Source of the DNA: Yamagishiella unicocca
Lineage: Eukaryota > Chlorophyta > Chlorophyceae > Chlamydomonadales > Volvocaceae
DNA length: 64,000 bases
Direction: 5' to 3'
NCBI GenBank assembly: GCA_003116995.1
Contig: BDSL01000202.1
Coordinates: 1-64,000, forward strand
Shown: positions 11,581 through 23,295 of the stretch, in pieces
How the letters are laid out: every line of letters begins with the position of its first letter
How positions within the stretch are numbered: the stretch's first letter is position 1
Translations under genes and position numbers: made by a program
Notes under the pieces: generated by a model
What the model was told of the DNA's origin: nothing
Databases searched by the model: none
The model's input: the letters and a program-made list of their open reading frames with translations, nothing else

Positions 11581-14500
11581 TGGCCTCCTGCTGGTTTCTC
11601 CCTGGTTTCGGGGCCCGTCCCCCCCCCCTCTTTTGCTGCCCCCCCTGCCTTGCTTTCTTCTCCTGCCCCCTGCGTCTCCTCTTGCTCTCCTTTGTCGTCC
11701 CTTCGGGTCCTGTCCTGCTCCCCCCTCTGCCTCCCCCCTGCTGTCCCGCCGTGCCCCCTCCGGCCCCCGCTCGCTCCCCTGGGCTCCCCTTCCTCTTCTC
11801 CTCTTCTCTGTCCTCCTTCCGGCCCCTGGCCCCGCCCCCTCTTTTTGGTCCTCGGTTCTCCTTTTGGCCTCCTGCTGGTTTCTCCCTGGTTTCGGGGCCC
11901 GTCCCCCCCCCCCCCCCTTTTGCTGCCCCCCCTGCCTTGCTTTCTTCTCCTGCCCCCCCTGCGTCTCCTCTTGCTCTCCTTTGTCGTCCCTTCGGGTCCT
12001 GTCCTGCTCCCCCTCTGCCTCCCTCCCCTGCTGTCCCGCCGTGCCCCCTCCGGCCCCCGCTCGCTCCCCCTGGGCTCCCTTCCTCTTCTCCTCTTCTCTG
12101 TCCTCCTTCCGCCCCTGGCCCCGCCCCCCTCTTTTTGGTCCTCGGTTCCCCTTTTGGCCTCCTGCTGGTTTCTCCCTGGTTTCGGGGCCCGTCCCCCCCC
12201 CCCCTCTTTTGCTGCCCCCCCTGCCTTGCTTTCTTCTCCTGCCCCCCTGCGTCTCCTCTTGCTCTCCTTTGTCGTCCCTTCGGGTCCTGTCCTGCTCCCC
12301 CTCCGCCTCCCTCCCCTGCTGTCCCGCCGTGCCCCCTCCGGCCCCCGCTCGCTCCCCCTGGGCTCCCCTTCCTTCTCCTCTTCTCTGTCCTCCTTCCGGC
12401 CCCTGGCCCCGCCCCCTCTTTTTGGTCCTCGGTTCTCCTTTTGGCCTCCTGCTGGTTTCTCCCTGGTTTCGGGGCCCGTCCCCCCCCCCCCCTCTTTTGC
12501 TGCCCCCCCTGCCTTGCTTTCTTCTCCTGCCCCCCTGCGTCTCCTCTTGCTCTCCTTTGTCGTCCCTTCGGGTCCTGTCCTGCTCCCCCTCCGCCTCCCT
12601 CCCCTGCTGTCCCGCCGTGCCCCCTCCGGCCCCCGCTCGCTCCCCCTGGGCTCCCCTTCCTCTTCTCCTCTTCTCTGTCCTCCTTCCGGCCCCTGGCCCC
12701 GCCCCCTCTTTTGGTCCTCGGTTCCCTTTTGGCCTCCTGCTGGTTTCTCCCTGGTTTCGGGGCCCGTCCCCCCCCCCCCTCTTTTGCTGCCCCCCCTGCC
12801 TTGCTTTCTTCTCCTGCCCCCTGCGTCTCCTCTTGCTCTCCTTTGTCGTCCCTTCGGGTCCTGTCCTGCTCCCCCTCCGCCTCCCTCCCCTGCTGTCCCG
12901 CCGTGCCCCCTCCGGCCCCCGCTCGCTCCCCCTGGGCTCCCCTTCCTCTTCTCCTCTTCTCTGTCCTCCTTCCGGCCCCTGGCCCCGCCCCTCTCGGTCC
13001 TCGGTTCCCTTTTGGCCTCCTGCTGGTTTCTCCTGGTTTCGGGGCCCGTCCCCCCCCCCCTCTTTTGCTGCCCCCCCTGCCTTGCTTTCTTCTCCTGCCC
13101 CCCTGCGTCTCCTCTTGCTCTCCTTTGTCGTCCCTTCGGGTCCTGTCCTGCTCCCCCTCCGCCTCCCTCCCTGCTGTCCCGCCGTGCCCCCTCCGGCCCC
13201 CGCTGCTCCCTGGGCTCCCCTTCCTCTTCTCCTCTTCTCTGTCCTCCTTCCGCGCCCCTGGCCCCGCCCCTCTTTTGGTCCTCGGTTCTCCTTTTGGCCT
13301 CCTGCTGGTTTCTCCCTGGTTTCGGGGCCCCTCCCCCCCCCCCCCCTCTTTTGCTGCCCCCCCTGCCTTGCTTTCTTCTCCTGCCCCCCCTGCGTCTCCT
13401 CTTGCTCTCCTTTGTCGTCCCTTCGGGTCCTGTCCTGCTCCCCCTCCGCCTCCCTCCCCTGCTGTCCCGCCGTGCCCCTCCGGCCCCCGCTCGCTCCCCC
13501 TGGGCTCCCCTTCCTCTTCTCCTCTTCTCTGTCCTCCTTCCGGCCCCTGGCCCCCCCCCTCTTTTTGGTCCTCGGTTCTCCTTTTGGCCTCCTGCTGGTT
13601 TCTCCCTGGTTTCGGGGCCCGTCCCCCCCCCCCTCTTTTGCTGCCCCCCCTGCCTTGCTTTCTTCTCCTGCCCCCCTGCGTCTCCTCTTGCTCTCCTTTG
13701 TCGTCCCTTCGGGTCCTGTCCTGCTCCCCCCCTCCCTCCCTCCCCTGCTGTCCCGCCGTGCCCCTCCGGCCCCCGCTCGCTCCCCTGGGCTCCCCTTCCT
13801 CTTCTCCTCTTCTCTGTCCTCCTTCCGCCCCTGGCCCCGCCCCCTCTTTTTGGTCCTCGGTTCTCCTTTTGGCCTCCTGCTGGTTTCTCCCTGGTTTCGG
13901 GCCCGTCCCCCCCCCCCCTCTTTTGCTGCCCCCCCTGCCTTGCTTTCTTCTCCTGCCCCCCCTGCGTCTCCTCTTGCTCTCCTTTGTCGTCCCTTCGGGT
14001 CCTGTCCTGCTCCCCCCTCTGCCTCCCCCCTGCTGTCCCGCCGTGCCCCTCCGGCCCCCGCTCGCTCCCCCTGGGCTCCCCTTCCTCTTCTCTCTTCTCT
14101 GTCCTCCTTCCGCGCCCCTGGCCCCGCCCCCTCTTTTGGTCCTCGGTTCCCTTTTGGCCTCCTGCTGGTTTCTCCCTGGTTTCGGGGCCCGTCCCCCCCC
14201 CCCTCTTTTGCTGCCCCCCCCTGCCTTGCTTTCTCTCCTGCCCCCTGCGTCTCCTCTTGCTCTCCTTTGTCGTCCCTTCGGGTCCTGTCCTGCTCCCCCC
14301 TCCGCCTCCCTCCCCTGCTGTCCCGCCGTGCCCCCTCCGGCCCCCGCTCGCTCCCCTGGGCTCCCCTTCCTCTTCTCCTCTTCTCTGTCCTCCTTCCGCC
14401 CCCTGGCCCCGCCCCCTCTTTTTGGTCCTCGGTTCTCCTTTTGGCCTCCTGCTGGTTTCTCCCTGGTTTCGGGGCCCGTCCCCCCCCCCCTCTTTTGCTG

Positions 14501-14697
14501 CCCCCCCCTGCCTTGCTTTCTTCTCCTGCCCCCTGCGTCTCCTCTTGCTCTCCTTGTCGTCCCTTCGGGTCCTGTCCTGCTCCCCTCTGCCTCCCTCCCC
14601 TGCTGTCCCGCCGTGCCCCTCCGGCCCCCGCTCGCTCCCCCTGGGCTCCCTTCCTCTTCTCCTCTTCTCTGTCCTCCTTCCGCCCCTGGCCCCGCCC

Positions 14698-14765
14698 CCT
14701 CTGGTCCTCGGTTCCCTTTTGGCCTCCTGCTGGTCCCCTGGTTTCGGGGCCCGTGCTGCCCCCCC
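14698..14765. repeat. Family A copy without its poly-C tract
   Basis: CCGCCCCCTCTGGTCC lacks TTTTT, CTGGTCCCCTGG lacks TTTCT, and GGGGCCCGT is joined directly to GCTGCCCCCCC. The poly-C tract and TCTTTT are gone, a deletion of about 15-20 bases between C-rich ends. The next copy has a near-normal tract. Confidence 0.85.
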
Positions 14766-15174
14766 TGCCTTGCTTTCTTCTCCTGCCCCCCTGCGTCTCC
14801 TCTTGCTCTCCTTTGTCGTCCCTTCGGGTCCTGTCCTGCTCCCCCTCCCTCCCTCCCCTGCTGTCCCGCCGTGCTCCGGCCCCCGCTCGCTCCCCCTGGG
14901 CTCCCCTTCCTCTTCTCCTCTTCTCTGTCCTCCTTCCGGCCCCCTGGCCCCGCCCCCCTCTTTTTGGTCCTCGGTTCTCCTTTTGGCCTCCTGCTGGTTT
15001 CTCCCTGGTTTCGGGGCCCGTCCCCCCCCCCTGCTGCCCCCCCTGCCTTGCTTTCTTCTCCTGCCCCCCTGCGTCTCCTCTTGCTCTCCTTTGTCGTCCC
15101 TTCGGGTCCTGTCCTGCTCCCCCCTCTGCCTCCCTCCCCTGCTGTCCCCCGTGCCCCTCCGGCCCCCGCTCGCT

Positions 15175-15215
15175 CCCCTGGGCTCCCCTGTCCTCCTTCC
15201 GGCCCCTTCTTTTTG
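15175..15215. repeat. Family A copy with a deletion in the CT-rich segment
   Basis: TGGGCTCCCC is followed directly by TGTCCTCCTTCCGGCCCC and then TTCTTTTTGG. TTCCTCTTCTCCTCTTCTC and TGGCCCCGCC are both missing, so this copy lacks the shared GC-box-like word. Confidence 0.85.
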
Positions 15216-18200
15216 GTCCTCGGTTCTCCTTTTGGCCTCCTGCTGGTTTCTCCCTGGTTTCGGGGCCCGTCCCCCCCCCCCTCTTTTGCTGCCCCCCCCT
15301 GCCTTGCTTTCTTCTCCTGCCCCCCTGCGTCTCCTCTTGCTCTCCTTTGTCGTCCCTTCGGGTCCTGTCCTGCTCCCCCCTCTGCCTCCCTCCCCTGCTG
15401 TCCCGCCGTGCCCCCTCCGGCCCCCGCTCGCTCCCCTGGGCTCCCCTTCCTCTTCTCCTCTTCTCTGTCCTCCTTCCGGCCCCTGGCCCCGCCCCCTCTT
15501 TTTGGTCCTCGGTTCTCCTTTTGGCCTCCTGCTGGTTTCTCCCTGGTTTCGGGGCCCGTCCCCCCCCCCCCCTCTTTTGCTGCCCCCCCTGCCTTGCTTT
15601 CTTCTCCTGCCCCCCTGCGTCTCCTCTTGCTCTCCTTTGTCGTCCCTTCGGGTCCTGTCCTGCTCCCCCCTCTGCCTCCCTCCCCTGCTGTCCCGCCGTG
15701 CCCCTCCGGCCCCGCTCGCTCCCCCTGGGCTCCCTTCCTCTTCTCCTCTTCTCTGGGCCCCTGGCCCCGCCCCCTCTTTTTGGTCCTCGGTTCCCTTTTG
15801 GCCTCCTGCTGGTTTCTCCCTGGTTTCGGGGCCCGTCCCCCCCCCCCTCTTTTGCTGCCCCCCCTGCCTTGCTTTCTTCTCCTGCCCCCCCTGCGTCTCC
15901 TCTTGCTCTCCTTTGTCGTCCCTTCGGGTCCTGTCCTGCTCCCCCTCCGCCTCCCTCCCCTGCTGTCCCGCCGTGCCCCCTCCGGCCCCCGCTCGCTCCC
16001 CCTGGGCTCCCCTTCCTCTTCTCCTCTTCTCTGTCCTCCTTCCGCGGCCCCTGGCCCCGCCCCCTCTTTTTGGTCCTCGGTTCTCCTTTTGGCCTCCTGC
16101 TGGTTTCTCCCTGGTTTCGGGGCCCGTCCCCCCCCCCCTCTTTTGCTGCCCCCCCTGCCTTGCTTTCTTCTCCTGCCCCCCTGCGTCTCCTCTTGCTCTC
16201 CTTTGTCGTCCCTTCGGGTCCTGTCCTGCTCCCCCTCCGCCTCCCTCCCCTGCTGTCCCGCCGTGCCCCTCCGGCCCCCGCTCGCTCCCCTGGGCTCCCT
16301 TCCTCTTCTCCTCTTCTCTGTCCTCCTTCCGGCCCCTGGCCCCGCCCCCTCTTTTTGGTCCTCGGTTCTCCTTTTGGCCTCCTGCTGGTTTCTCCCTGGT
16401 TTCGGGGCCCGTCCCCCCCCCCCTCTTTTGCTGCCCCCCTGCCTTGCTTTCTTCTCCTGCCCCCCCTGCGTCTCCTCTTGCTCTCCTTTGTCGTCCCTTC
16501 GGGTCCTGTCCTGCTCCCCCTCTGCCTCCCCCCTGCTGTCCCGCCGTGCCCCTCCGGCCCCCGCTCGCTCCCCCTGGGCTCCCCTTCCTCTTCTCCTCTT
16601 CTCTGTCCTCCTTCCGGCCCCTGGCCCCGCCCCCCTCTTTTTGGTCCTCGGTTCTCCTTTTGGCCTCCTGCTGGTTTCTCCCTGGTTTCGGGGCCCGTCC
16701 CCCCCCCCCTCTTTTGCTGCCCCCCCTGCCTTGCTTTCTTCTCCTGCCCCCCTGCGTCTCCTCTTGCTCTCCTTTGTCGTCCCTTCGGGTCCTGTCCTGC
16801 TCCCCCTCTGCCTCCCTCCCCTGCTGTCCCGCCGTGCCCCCTCCGGCCCCCGCTCGCTCCCCTGGGCTCCCCTTCCTCTTCTCCTCTTCTCTGTCCTCCT
16901 TCCGGCCCCTGGCCCCGCCCCCCTCTTTTTGGTCCTCGGTTCTCCTTTTGGCCTCCTGCTGGTTTCTCCCTGGTTTCGGGGCCCGTCCCCCCCCCCCCCT
17001 CTTTTGCTGCCCCCCCCTGCCTTGCTTTCTTCTCCTGCCCCCCTGCGTCTCCTCTTGCTCTCCTTTGTCGTCCCTTCGGGTCCTGTCCTGCTCCCCCCTC
17101 TGCCTCCCTCCCCTGCTGTCCCGCCGTGCCCCCTCCGGCCCCCGCTCGCTCCCCTGGGCTCCCTTTCCTCTTCTCCTCTTCTCTGTCCTCCTTCCGGCCC
17201 CTGGCCCCCCCCCTCTTTTTGGTCCTCGGTTCTCCTTTTGGCCTCCTGCTGGTTTCTCCCTGGTTTCGGGGCCCGTCCCCCCCCCCCCCTCTTTTGCTGC
17301 CCCCCTGCCTTGCTTTCTTCTCCTGCCCCCCTGCGTCTCCTCTTGCTCTCCTTTGTCGTCCCTTCGGGTCCTGTCCTGCTCCCCCTCTGCCTCCCTCCCC
17401 TGCTGTCCCGCCGTGCCCCCTCCGGCCCCCGCTCGCTCCCCCTGGGCTCCCCTTCCTCTTCTCCTCTTCTCTGTCCTCCTTCCGCGCCCCTGGCCCCGCC
17501 CCCTCTTTTTGGTCCTCGGTTCTCCTTTTGGCCTCCTGCTGGTTTCTCCCTGGTTTCGGGGCCCGTCCCCCCCCCCCCTCTTTTGCTGCCCCCCTGCCTT
17601 GCTTTCTTCTCCTGCCCCCTGCGTCTCCTCTTGCTCTCCTTTGTCGTCCCTTCGGGTCCTGTCCTGCTCCCCCCTCTGCCTCCTCCCCTGCTGTCCCGCC
17701 GTGCCCCTCCGGCCCCCGCTCGCTCCCCCTGGGCTCCCCTTCCTCTTCTCCTCTTCTCTGTCCTCCTTCTGGCCCCGCCCCCTCTTTTTGGTCCTCGGTT
17801 CTCCTTTTGGCCTCCTGCTGGTTTCTCCCTGGTTTCGGGGCCCGTCCCCCCCCCCCTCTTTTGCTGCCCCCCCTGCCTTGCTTTCTTCTCCTGCCCCCCT
17901 GCGTCTCCTCTTGCTCTCCTTTGTCGTCCCTTCGGGTCCTGTCCTGCTCCCCCCGCCTCCCTCCCCTGCTGTCCCGCCGTGCCCCCTCCGGCCCCCGCTC
18001 GCTCCCCCTGGGCTCCCCTTCCTCTTCTCCTCTTCTCTGTCCTCCTTCCGGGCCCCTGGCCCCGCCCCCTCTTTTTGGTCCTCGGTTCCCTTTTGGCCTC
18101 CTGCTGGTTTCTCCCTGGTTTCGGGGCCCGTCCCCCCCCCCCCCCTCTTTTGCTGCCCCCTGCCTTGCTTTCTTCTCCTGCCCCCCTGCGTCTCCTCTTG

Positions 18201-18639
18201 CTCTCCTTTGTCGTCCCTTCGGGTCCTGTCCTGCTCCCCTCTGCCTCCCTCCCCTGCTGTCCCGCCGTGCCCCCTCCGGCCCCCGCTCGCTCCCCCTGGG
18301 CTCCCCTTCCTCTTCTCTACCCACTCTGTCCTCCTTCCGCGCCCCTGGCCCCGCCCCCTCTTTTTGGTCCTCGGTTCTCCTTTTGGCCTCCTGCTGGTTT
18401 CTCCCTGGTTTCGGGGCCCGTCCCCCCCCCCCCTCTTTTGCTGCCCCCCTGCCTTGCTTTCTTCTCCTGCCCCCCTGCGTCTCCTCTTGCTCTCCTTTGT
18501 CGTCCCTTCGGGTCCTGTCCTGCTCCCCCCTCCGCCTCCCTCCCCTGCTGTCCCGCCGTGCCCCCTCCGGCCCCCGCTCGCTCCCCCTGGGCTCCCCTTC
18601 CTCTTCTCCTCTTCTCTGTCCTCCTTCCGCGCCCCTGGC

Positions 18640-18955
18640 CCCCCGCCCTCCCCTGGGCTCCTTTTTCTCCCTGGTCCCCGTCTTTTTGGTCCTCTTCTCT
18701 TTTGGCCTCCTGCTGGTTTCTCCCTGGTTTCGGGGCCCGTCCCCCCCCCCCCTCTTTTGCTGCCCCCCCCTGCCTTGCTTTCTTCTCCTGCCCCCCTGCG
18801 TCTCCCTCTCCTGCTGCTCCCCTCTTCCCCCCTGCTCCCGTCCCCTTCGGGGCTCCCTGTCCTGCCTCCCCCCCTCCGTCCTCCTCCTGCCTCCTGCTGG
18901 TCTCCGCCGTGCCCCCGGCCCCCGCCTCGCTGCCCCCTGGGCTCCCTTCCTCTTC
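18640..18955. repeat. Rearranged family A copy
   Basis: At about 18,640-18,700 the CGCCCCCTC segment is interrupted by a second CCTGGGCTCC and by CTCCCTGGTCCCCG. At 18,800-18,950 the TTGTCGTCCCTTCGGG region is replaced by shuffled C-rich words (TCCTGCTGCTCCCC, TTCGGGGCTCCC). The copies before and after are intact. The site resembles the scrambled zones at 38-46 kb in miniature. Confidence 0.85.
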
Positions 18956-19059
18956 TCCTCTTCTCTGTCCTCCTTCCGGCCCCTGGCCCCGCCCCCTCTT
19001 TTTGGTCCTCGGTTCTCCTTTTGGCCTCCTGCTGGTTTCTCCCTGGTTTCGGGGCCCGT

Positions 19060-19077
19060 CCCCCCCCCCCCCCCCCC
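19060..19077. repeat. Longest poly-C tract in block 1 (18 C)
   Basis: The tract after GGGGCCCGT in this copy is 18 C long, while neighbours have about 9-13. Only 41,573-41,590 matches this length. It lies one monomer to the right of the rearranged copy at 18,640-18,955. Confidence 0.9.
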
Positions 19078-21590
19078 TCTTTTGCTGCCCCCCTGCCTTG
19101 CTTTCTTCTCCTGCCCCCCCTGCGTCTCCTCTTGCTCTCCTTTGTCGTCCCTTCGGGTCCTGTCCTGCTCCCCCCTCCGCCTCCCTCCCCTGCTGTCCCG
19201 CCGTGCCCCCTCCGGCCCCCGCTCGCTCCCCCTGGGCTCCCCTTCCTCTTCTCTCTTCTCTGTCCTCCTTCCGCCCCCTGGCCCCGCCCCCTCTTTTTGG
19301 TCCTCGGTTCTCCTTTTGGCCTCCTGCTGGTTTCTCCCTGGTTTCGGGGCCCGTCCCCCCCCCCCTCTTTGCTGCCCCCCCTGCCTTGCTTTTCTCCTGC
19401 CCCCCTGCGTCTCCTCTTGCTCTCCTTTGTCGTCCCTTCGGGTCCTGTCCTGCTCCCCCTCTGCCTCCTCCCTGCTGTCCCGCCGTGCCCCTCCGGCCCC
19501 CGCTCGCTCCCCCTGGGCTCCCTTCCTCTTCTCTCTTCTCTGTCCTCCTTCCGGCGCCCCTGGCCCCGCCCCTCTTTTTGGTCCTCGGTTCTCCTTTTGG
19601 CCTCCTGCTGGTTTCTCCCTGGTTTCGGGGCCCGTCCCCCCCCCCCCTCTTTGCTGCCCCCCCCTGCCTTGCTTTCTTCTCCTGCCCCCCTGCGTCTCCT
19701 CTTGCTCTCCTTTGTCGTCCCTTCGGGTCCTGTCCTGCTCCCCCTCCGCCTCCCTCCCCTGCTGTCCCGCCGTGCCCCTCCGGCCCCCGCTCGCTCCCCT
19801 GGGCTCCCCTTCCTCTTCTCCTCTTCTCTGTCCTCCTTCCGGCCCCTGGCCCCGCCCCCTCTTTTGGTCCTCGGTTCTCCTTTTGGCCTCCTGCTGGTTT
19901 CTCCCTGGTTTCGGGGCCCGTCCCCCCCCCCCCTCTTTTGCTGCCCCCCCCTGCCTTGCTTTCTTCTCCTGCCCCTGCGTCTCCTCTTGCTCTCCTTTGT
20001 CGTCCCTTCGGGTCCTGTCCTGCTCCCCCCCTCGCCTCCCTCCCCTGCTGTCCCGCCGTGCCCCCTCCGGCCCCCGCTCGCTCCCCTGGGCTCCCCTTCC
20101 TCTTCTCCTCTTCTCTGTCCTCTTCCGCCCCCTGGCCCCGCCCCTCTTTTTGGTCCTCGGTTCTCCTTTTGGCCTCCTGCTGGTTTCTCCCTGGTTTCGG
20201 GGCCCGTCCCCCCCCCCCCCCTCTTTTGCTGCCCCCCCTGCCTTGCTTTCTTCTCCTGCCCCCTGCGTCTCCTCTTGCTCTCCTTTGTCGTCCCTTCGGG
20301 TCCTGTCCTGCTCCCCCCTCTGCCTCCCTCCCCTGCTGTCCCGCCGTGCCCCCTCCGGCCCCGCTCGCTCCCCCTGGGCTCCCCTTCCTCTTCTCTTCTC
20401 TGTCCTCCTTCCGGCCCCTGGCCCCGCCCCCTCTTTTGGTCCTCGGTTCTCCTTTTGGCCTCCTGCTGGTTTCTCCCTGGTTTCGGGGCCCGTCCCCCCC
20501 CCCCCTCTTTTGCTGCCCCCCCTGCCTTGCTTTCTTCTCCTGCCCCCCTGCGTCTCCTCTTGCTCTCCTTTGTCGTCCCTTCGGGTCCTGTCCTGCTCCC
20601 CCTCTGCCTCCCTCCCCTGCTGTCCCGCCGTGCCCCTCCGGCCCCCGCTCGCTCCCCCTGGGCTCCCCTTCCTCTTCTCCTCTTCTCTGTCCTCCTTCCG
20701 CCCCTGGCCCCGCCCCCTCTTTTTGGTCCTCGGTTCTCCTTTTGGCCTCCTGCTGGTTTCTCCCTGGTTTTCGGGGCCCGTCCCCCCCCCCCCTCTTTTG
20801 CTGCCCCCCCTGCCTTGCTTTCTTCTCCTGCCCCCTGCGTCTCCTCTTGCTCTCCTTTGTCGTCCCTTCGGGTCCTGTCCTGCTCCCCCCTGCCTCCTCC
20901 CCTGCTGTCCCGCCGTGCCCCTCCGGCCCCCGCTCGCTCCCCCTGGGCTCCCCTTCCTCTTCTCCTCTTCTCTGTCCTCCTTCCGCCCCCTGGCCCCGCC
21001 CCCTCTTTTTGGTCCTCGGTTCTCCTTTTGGCCTCCTGCTGGTTTCTCCCTGGTTTCGGGGCCCGTCCCCCCCCCCCTCTTTTGCTGCCCCCCCTGCCTT
21101 GCTTCTTCTCCTGCCCCCCTGCGTCTCCTCTTGCTCTCCTTTGTCGTCCCTTCGGGTCCTGTCCTGCTCCCCCTCTGCCTCCTCCCCTGCTGTCCCGCCG
21201 TGCCCCTCCGGCCCCGCTCGCTCCCCCTGGGCTCCCCTTCCTCTTCTCCTCTTCTCTGTCCTCCTTCCGGCCCCTGGCCCCGCCCCCTCTTTTTGGTCCT
21301 CGGTTCTTTTTGGCCTCCTGCTGGTTTCTCCCTGGTTTCGGGGCCCGTCCCCCCCCCCCTCTTTTGCTGCCCCCCCCTGCCTTGCTTTCTTCTCCTGCCC
21401 CCCCTGCGTCTCCTCTTGCTCTCCTTTGTCGTCCCTTCGGGTCCTGTCCTGCTCCCCCCTCTGCCTCCTCCCCTGCTGTCCCGCCGTGCCCCTCCGGCCC
21501 CGCTCGCTCCCCCTGGGCTCCCCTTCCTCTTCTCCTCTTCTCTGTCCTCCTTCCGGCCCCTGGCCCCGCCCCCTCTTTTGGTCCTCGGTT

Positions 21591-21607
21591 CCCTTTTGGC
21601 CTCCTGC
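21591..21607. other. No gene in any inter-repeat space: example of V2-type word in block 1
   Basis: CCCTTTTGGCCTCCTGC here belongs to a sporadic V2-type copy (GGTTCCCTTTT) in the V1 block. I list it because these isolated copies show that V1 and V2 mix at low level in block 1. Across the whole window no space between repeats is longer than a few bases, so no region is left for unique sequence. Confidence 0.6.
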
Positions 21608-21800
21608 TGGTTTCTCCCTGGTTTCGGGGCCCGTCCCCCCCCCCCTCTTTTGCTGCCCCCCCCCTGCCTTGCTTTCTTCTCCTGCCCCCCTGCGTCTCCT
21701 CTTGCTCTCCTTTGTCGTCCCTTCGGGTCCCTGTCCTGCTCCCCCCTCTGCCTCCCTCCCTGCTGTCCCGCCGTGCCCCTCCGGCCCCGCTCGCTCCCCC

Positions 21801-21980
21801 TGGGCTCCCCTTCCTCTTCTCCTCTTCTCTGTCCTCCTTCCGCGCCCCTGGCCCCGCCCCCCTCTTTTGGTCCTCGGTTCCCTTTTGGCCTGGGCTCCCC
21901 TTCCTCTTCTCCTCTTCTCTGTCCTCCTTCCGCGCCCCTGGCCCCGCCCCCCTCTTTTGGTCCTCGGTTCTCCTTTTGGC
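21801..21980. repeat. 90-bp direct duplication inside a family A monomer
   Basis: 21,801-21,890 and 21,891-21,980 both begin TGGGCTCCCC. The first 80 bases are identical, including the private form CCGCGCCCCTGG and a CCCCCCCTCTTTTGG tail. They then read CCTTTTGGCC in the first unit and TCCTTTTGGC in the second. The junction at GGCC/TGGG shows that the copy jumped back after CTTTTGGCC. Near identity marks it as recent. Confidence 0.93.
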
Positions 21981-23214
21981 CTCCTGCTGGTTTCTCCCTG
22001 GTTTCGGGGCCCGTCCCCCCCCACCCCTCTTTTGCTGCCCCCCCCCTGCCTTGCTTTCTTCTCCTGCCCCCTGCGTCTCCTTGCTCTCCTTTGTCGTCCC
22101 TTCGGGTCCCTGTCCTGCTCCCCCTCTGCCTCCCCTGCTGTCCCGCCGTGCCCCTCCGGCCCCCGCTCGCTCCCCCTGGGCTCCCCCTCTTCTCCTCTTC
22201 TCTGTCCTCCTTCCGCGCCCCTGGCCCCGCCCACTCTTTTGGTCCTCGGTTCTCCTTTTGGCCTCCTGCTGGTTTCTCCCTGGTTTCGGGGCCCGTCCCC
22301 CCCCCCCCCTTTTGCTGCCCCCCTGCCTTGCTTTCTTCTCCTGCCCCCTGCGTCTCCTCTTGCTCTCCTTTGTCGTCCCTTCGGGTCCTGTCCTGCTCCC
22401 CCCCTCTGCCTCCCTCCCCTGCTGTCCCGCCGTGCCCCCTCCGGCCCCCGCTCGCTCCCCTGGGCTCCCCTTCCTCTTCTCCTCTTCTCTGTCCTCCTTC
22501 CGCGCCCCTGGCCCCGCCCCCTCTTTTGGTCCTCGGTTCTCCTTTTGGCCTCCTGCTGGTTTCTCCCTGGTTTCGGGGCCCGTCCCCCCCCCCCCCCCTT
22601 TTGCTGCCCCCCTGCCTTGCTTTCTTCTCCTGCCCCCCTGCGTCTCCTCTTGCTCTCCTTTGTCGTCCCTTCGGGTCCTGTCCTGCTCCCCCCTCTGCCT
22701 CCCTCCCTGCTGTCCCGCCGTGCCCCTCCGGCCCCCGCTCGCTCCCCCTGGGCTCCCCTTCCTCTTCTCCTCTTCTCTGTCCTCCTTCCGCGCCCCTGGC
22801 CCCGCCCCCCTCTTTTTGGTCCTCGGTTCTCCTTTTGGCCTCCTGCTGGTTTCTCCCTGGTTTCGGGGCCCGTCCCCCCCCCCCCTCTTTTGCTGCCCCC
22901 CCTGCCTTGCTTTCTTCTCCTGCCCCCCCCTGCGTCTCCTCTTGCTCTCCTTTGTCGTCCCTTCGGGTCCTGTCCTGCTCCCCCTCTGCCTCCCTCCCCT
23001 GCTGTCCCGCCGTGCCCCCTCCGGCCCCCGCTCGCTCCCCCTGGGCTCCCCTTCCTCTTCTCCTCTTCTCTGTCCTCCTTCCGCGCCCCTGGCCCCGCCC
23101 CCTCTTTTTGGTCCTCGGTTCTCCTTTTGGCCTCCTGCTGGTTTCTCCCTGGTTTCGGGGCCCGTCCCCCCCCCCCTCTTTTGCTGCCCCCCCTGCCTTG
23201 CTTTCTTCTCCTGC

Positions 23215-23295
23215 CCCCCCTTCCTCCTGCGCCTCTCCCCCTGCTCCCCTCCCCCTCCCTGCGTCCCGCCGTGCCCCCCCGGCCCCCGCTCGCTC
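23215..23295. repeat. Rearranged family A copy
   Basis: After CTTCTCCTGCC the normal TGCGTCTCC to CGGGTCCTG stretch (about 60 bases) is replaced by CCCTTCCTCCTGCGCC and further C-rich words, rejoining at GTCCCGCCGTGCC. TTTGTCGTCCCTTCGGG is absent. Confidence 0.82.
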
